Source of the DNA: Sphingomonas sp. Y57
Lineage (GTDB): Bacteria; Pseudomonadota; Alphaproteobacteria; Sphingomonadales; Sphingomonadaceae
Length of the DNA: 64,000 nt
NCBI RefSeq assembly: GCF_001015195.1
Contig: NZ_LDES01000007.1
Location: 20,822-84,821, forward strand
Reading direction: 5' to 3'
Position 1 is the first letter of the stretch. Every line of letters starts with the position of its first letter. Both the position numbers and the translations under genes were made by a program. The notes beneath the pieces were generated by a model. The model saw only the letters and a program-made list of their open reading frames with translations, made no database searches and was not told the origin of the DNA. This document shows positions 62,290-64,000 of this stretch, one piece after another.

Positions 62290-63211
62290 ACGGAACGACG
62301 ATCCTGGCGAGCGCATCCATCAGGCGTTCGAAAGCCAATTTTTGACCATACCCGTCTCCAGCATCGTGCCGCTCAAGACGCTGCCCGATGGCGCGCGCGA
62401 GGGCCGAACCTTCGCGCAGGTACTTTCCTCGATCAAGGCGGTCGGGCTGATCGAAGCCCCGGCGGTCATGGCCGATACGGCCAAGGCCGGATCGTATTTC
62501 CTGCTCGATGGGCATTTGCGGATCGAAGCGCTGAAAGAGCTTGGTATCGACCAGGTCGAATGCCTGATCGCCACCGACGACGACACCTATACTTATAACA
62601 AGCGGGTCAACCGGATCCCGCCGATCCAGGAACACCGAATGATCGCGCGGGCCATGGATCGCGGCGTGGCGGCGACCGATATTGCCGAGGCGCTGAACCT
62701 GCAGGTGGAATCGGTCATCCGGCGCTTTCGCCTGCTCGAGGGCATCAGCCCGGAAGCGGCCGAGATGCTGAAAGACACGCCCTGCTCGATGAAGGTGTTC
62801 GACATTTTGCGGCAAATGTCGGCGGTGCGGCAGATCGAGGCGGCGGACCTGATGATTGGGCAGAACAATTTTTCGATCATGTTCGCCCGCGCCCTTCGCG
62901 CGGCGACCCCGGACAATCAGCTGGCGACAGCCAGGAAAGGTAAAGGCGCGGGCATACCGACCCCGTCAGGCCAGCAGATCGCGCGCATGGAGCGCGAACT
63001 GGCGGCGCTGCAGACGCAGGTCAAATCGGTCGAGGAAACCTATGGCATCGACAATCTGCATCTGACGGTGGCGCGCGGCTATGTCGCCAAGCTTTTGGCC
63101 AATGGCCGGGTGGCGCGCTGGCTCGCCAGCCACCGCCAGGAATATCTCGGCGAGTTCCAGAAGATCGCCGAAATTGACACGCTGGCGCCGATCGCCGAAC
63201 CGGACGCCTGA
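62282..63211 (+). CDS. ParB/RepB-like protein 2
   Basis: A 309-residue protein. The ParB-like N-terminus has YFLLDGHLRIEALKELG (a DGHLR variant), then a helix-turn-helix in GVAATDIAEALNLQVESVIR; the C-terminal part resembles the RepB plasmid-partition domain (AEMLKDTPCSMKVFDILRQM, HLTVARGYVAKLLANGRVAR). It overlaps the first ParB gene by 8 nt. The three genes act as one unit with the recombinase. Confidence 0.87.
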   Translation: MAERNDDPGERIHQAFESQFLTIPVSSIVPLKTLPDGAREGRTFAQVLSSIKAVGLIEAPAVMADTAKAGSYFLLDGHLRIEALKELGIDQVECLIATDDDTYTYNKRVNRIPPIQEHRMIARAMDRGVAATDIAEALNLQVESVIRRFRLLEGISPEAAEMLKDTPCSMKVFDILRQMSAVRQIEAADLMIGQNNFSIMFARALRAATPDNQLATARKGKGAGIPTPSGQQIARMERELAALQTQVKSVEETYGIDNLHLTVARGYVAKLLANGRVARWLASHRQEYLGEFQKIAEIDTLAPIAEPDA

Positions 63212-63382
63212 GCAAGCAATGGGGACCCGGACCCGATAAGCGCGGGGACCATGGGAGACGCCGCACTGTGGGGCGGATCGAGCATGGTGGTGGGAATGGC
63301 GGCGAACCCGCAGGAAGCCCACCAGGCTGGCCGCCATCAGGTCCAGCCGCCCCGCGGAAGCACCACAAGCTCCCGCATCACA

Positions 63383-63418
63383 GATCGGCGTGCCGGCGAC
63401 TTTTCCGGCACGCCGATC
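63383..63418. repeat. Perfect 14-bp palindrome after the ParB genes
   Basis: GATCGGCGTGCCGG and CCGGCACGCCGATC are perfect inverted arms around an 8-nt centre CGACTTTT. It could be a terminator (it lacks a proper U-tract on the plus strand) or a site bound by the recombinase or ParB-like proteins. The rest of 63212-63476 shows no gene. Confidence 0.7.
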
Positions 63419-63476
63419 GATCACAACAGTGGAAGTGCCGAGGGGCCGTAGGCCTGACGTCGAGCCTTCTCCAGCC

Positions 63477-63989
63477 TCATGTCGCAGCGACAGTGGCCAC
63501 GTGCTCTCCAGAACGCCCGTCCTCTGCGGGATTGGCGACGGCAACTAGGTCGAACTCCTCTCGGCCCTTCACCTTGTCGACCAACAACTCTCTCTCGGTC
63601 CTTATTGCCTCTGCTCGTGCCGACGGATTCTGCACAATAGTCAGTTGGGCTTGACTGCGCCCTGCCGCGCTAAAGCTGATTCTGTATATGTGATATCGTT
63701 CGCCAAGACTGTTGGCGGCTACCCATTCGTTGTCCGAAAAACGCACGCTGCCGGACTTCGTCTCGATGAACCGGCTGACCAGATCGATCCGATCCGGATC
63801 CCTCTGGAATTCGGTGCAATCCTCTTCACTATCAAAGGAGAGATAGTCGCACCCAAAAGCTCTCGATCCTTGCAGGTGGGCAACGAGCAGAGGCCAACGG
63901 CCGTCGGCGCGCTCGAACGCCGCTGTCCAATGCTCCGCATCGGCGGCACGGTTGGGATCAGAGCCAATTGGACTTGGAACTGTTCCCCG
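63477..63989 (-). pseudogene. Fragment with a DUF3883-like nuclease fold domain
   Basis: On the minus strand the frame is open from 63989 to the stop at 63477 and encodes a PD-(D/E)xK-like block: RAFGCDYLSFDSEEDCTEFQ, then RIDLVSRFIETKSGSVRFSD and NEWVAANSLGERYHIYRISF. This resembles DUF3883 domains found at the ends of helicases and restriction-linked proteins. An in-frame TGA at 63990-63992 cuts it off and no good start is present, so it is a frameshifted or truncated gene. What lies beyond the window could change that view. Confidence 0.55.
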
Positions 63990-64000
63990 TCAGCGCCAAT

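Overview
The window looks like chromosome of a GC-rich alphaproteobacterium of the Sphingomonadaceae. The signs are an sdhC-sdhD-sdhA operon in that order, several TonB-dependent receptors starting with a VVTAQKR-type plug motif, an inverted CCCGGCGAAGGCCGGG-type intergenic repeat, and a HIT protein with a DESFPASDPP-type tail. No rRNA, tRNA or CRISPR array was seen.

Region 1 (1-13 kb) is mostly housekeeping: a HIT protein cut by the window edge, a sugar nucleotidyltransferase, succinate dehydrogenase subunits C, D and A, a soluble chemotaxis transducer, a short-chain dehydrogenase overlapping prmA, a beta-propeller diguanylate cyclase, an EVE-domain protein, a YCII protein, and an AhpD-like/cupin pair divergent from a MocR regulator.

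Region 2 (14-23 kb) is a catabolic cluster: a Rieske oxygenase with an unknown small partner and an acetamidase/formamidase on the minus strand; an FAH-family hydrolase, an NTF2-like protein, a TonB receptor, an AraC regulator and an HpcH-type aldolase on the plus strand. It lies between the intact MocR gene and a 20-codon tail of a second MocR gene, so it probably entered between or recombined with MocR paralogues. A DJ-1/PfpI protein and a divergent LysR regulator follow.

Region 3 (25.0-53.5 kb) is the most striking. It is bounded by two same-orientation copies of an 18-bp sequence encoding TIEWE-stop, the C-terminus of GMP synthase (guaA), a known integration site for islands. The copies differ only at synonymous third positions, and each is followed at exactly 101 nt by the same TACGCTTTTGATTT arm. 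The enclosed 28.5 kb begins with a broken AAA+ ATPase/S8 protease pair and an IS21 istB fragment. It continues with a large aromatic-type catabolic set: acyl-CoA/AMP ligase, salicylyl-CoA-hydroxylase-like flavoprotein, 4-HBT thioesterase, VOC dioxygenase, alpha/beta hydrolase, maleate isomerase, thiolase, an OYE-type iron-sulfur flavoprotein, aldehyde dehydrogenase, two SDRs, a GST, three NTF2-like proteins, a PQQ dehydrogenase, a TonB receptor and a TetR regulator. Several of its operons share a TTGACA-N17 promoter with a half-palindrome just downstream of the -35 box. My reading is a pathway that activates an aromatic acid as its CoA ester, hydroxylates and releases it, opens the ring, and ends at maleate and fumarate. 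The substrate cannot be named from sequence.

Region 4 (53.5-64 kb) is a second accessory block, starting at the second guaA-tail site: an AbiEi/AbiEii toxin-antitoxin pair, an arsenic operon (arsR, two different arsenate reductases, ACR3, arsH), and a serine recombinase with two ParB/RepB-like proteins and a divergent regulator. The layout predicts that the intact guaA gene lies beyond the right edge of the window on the minus strand.
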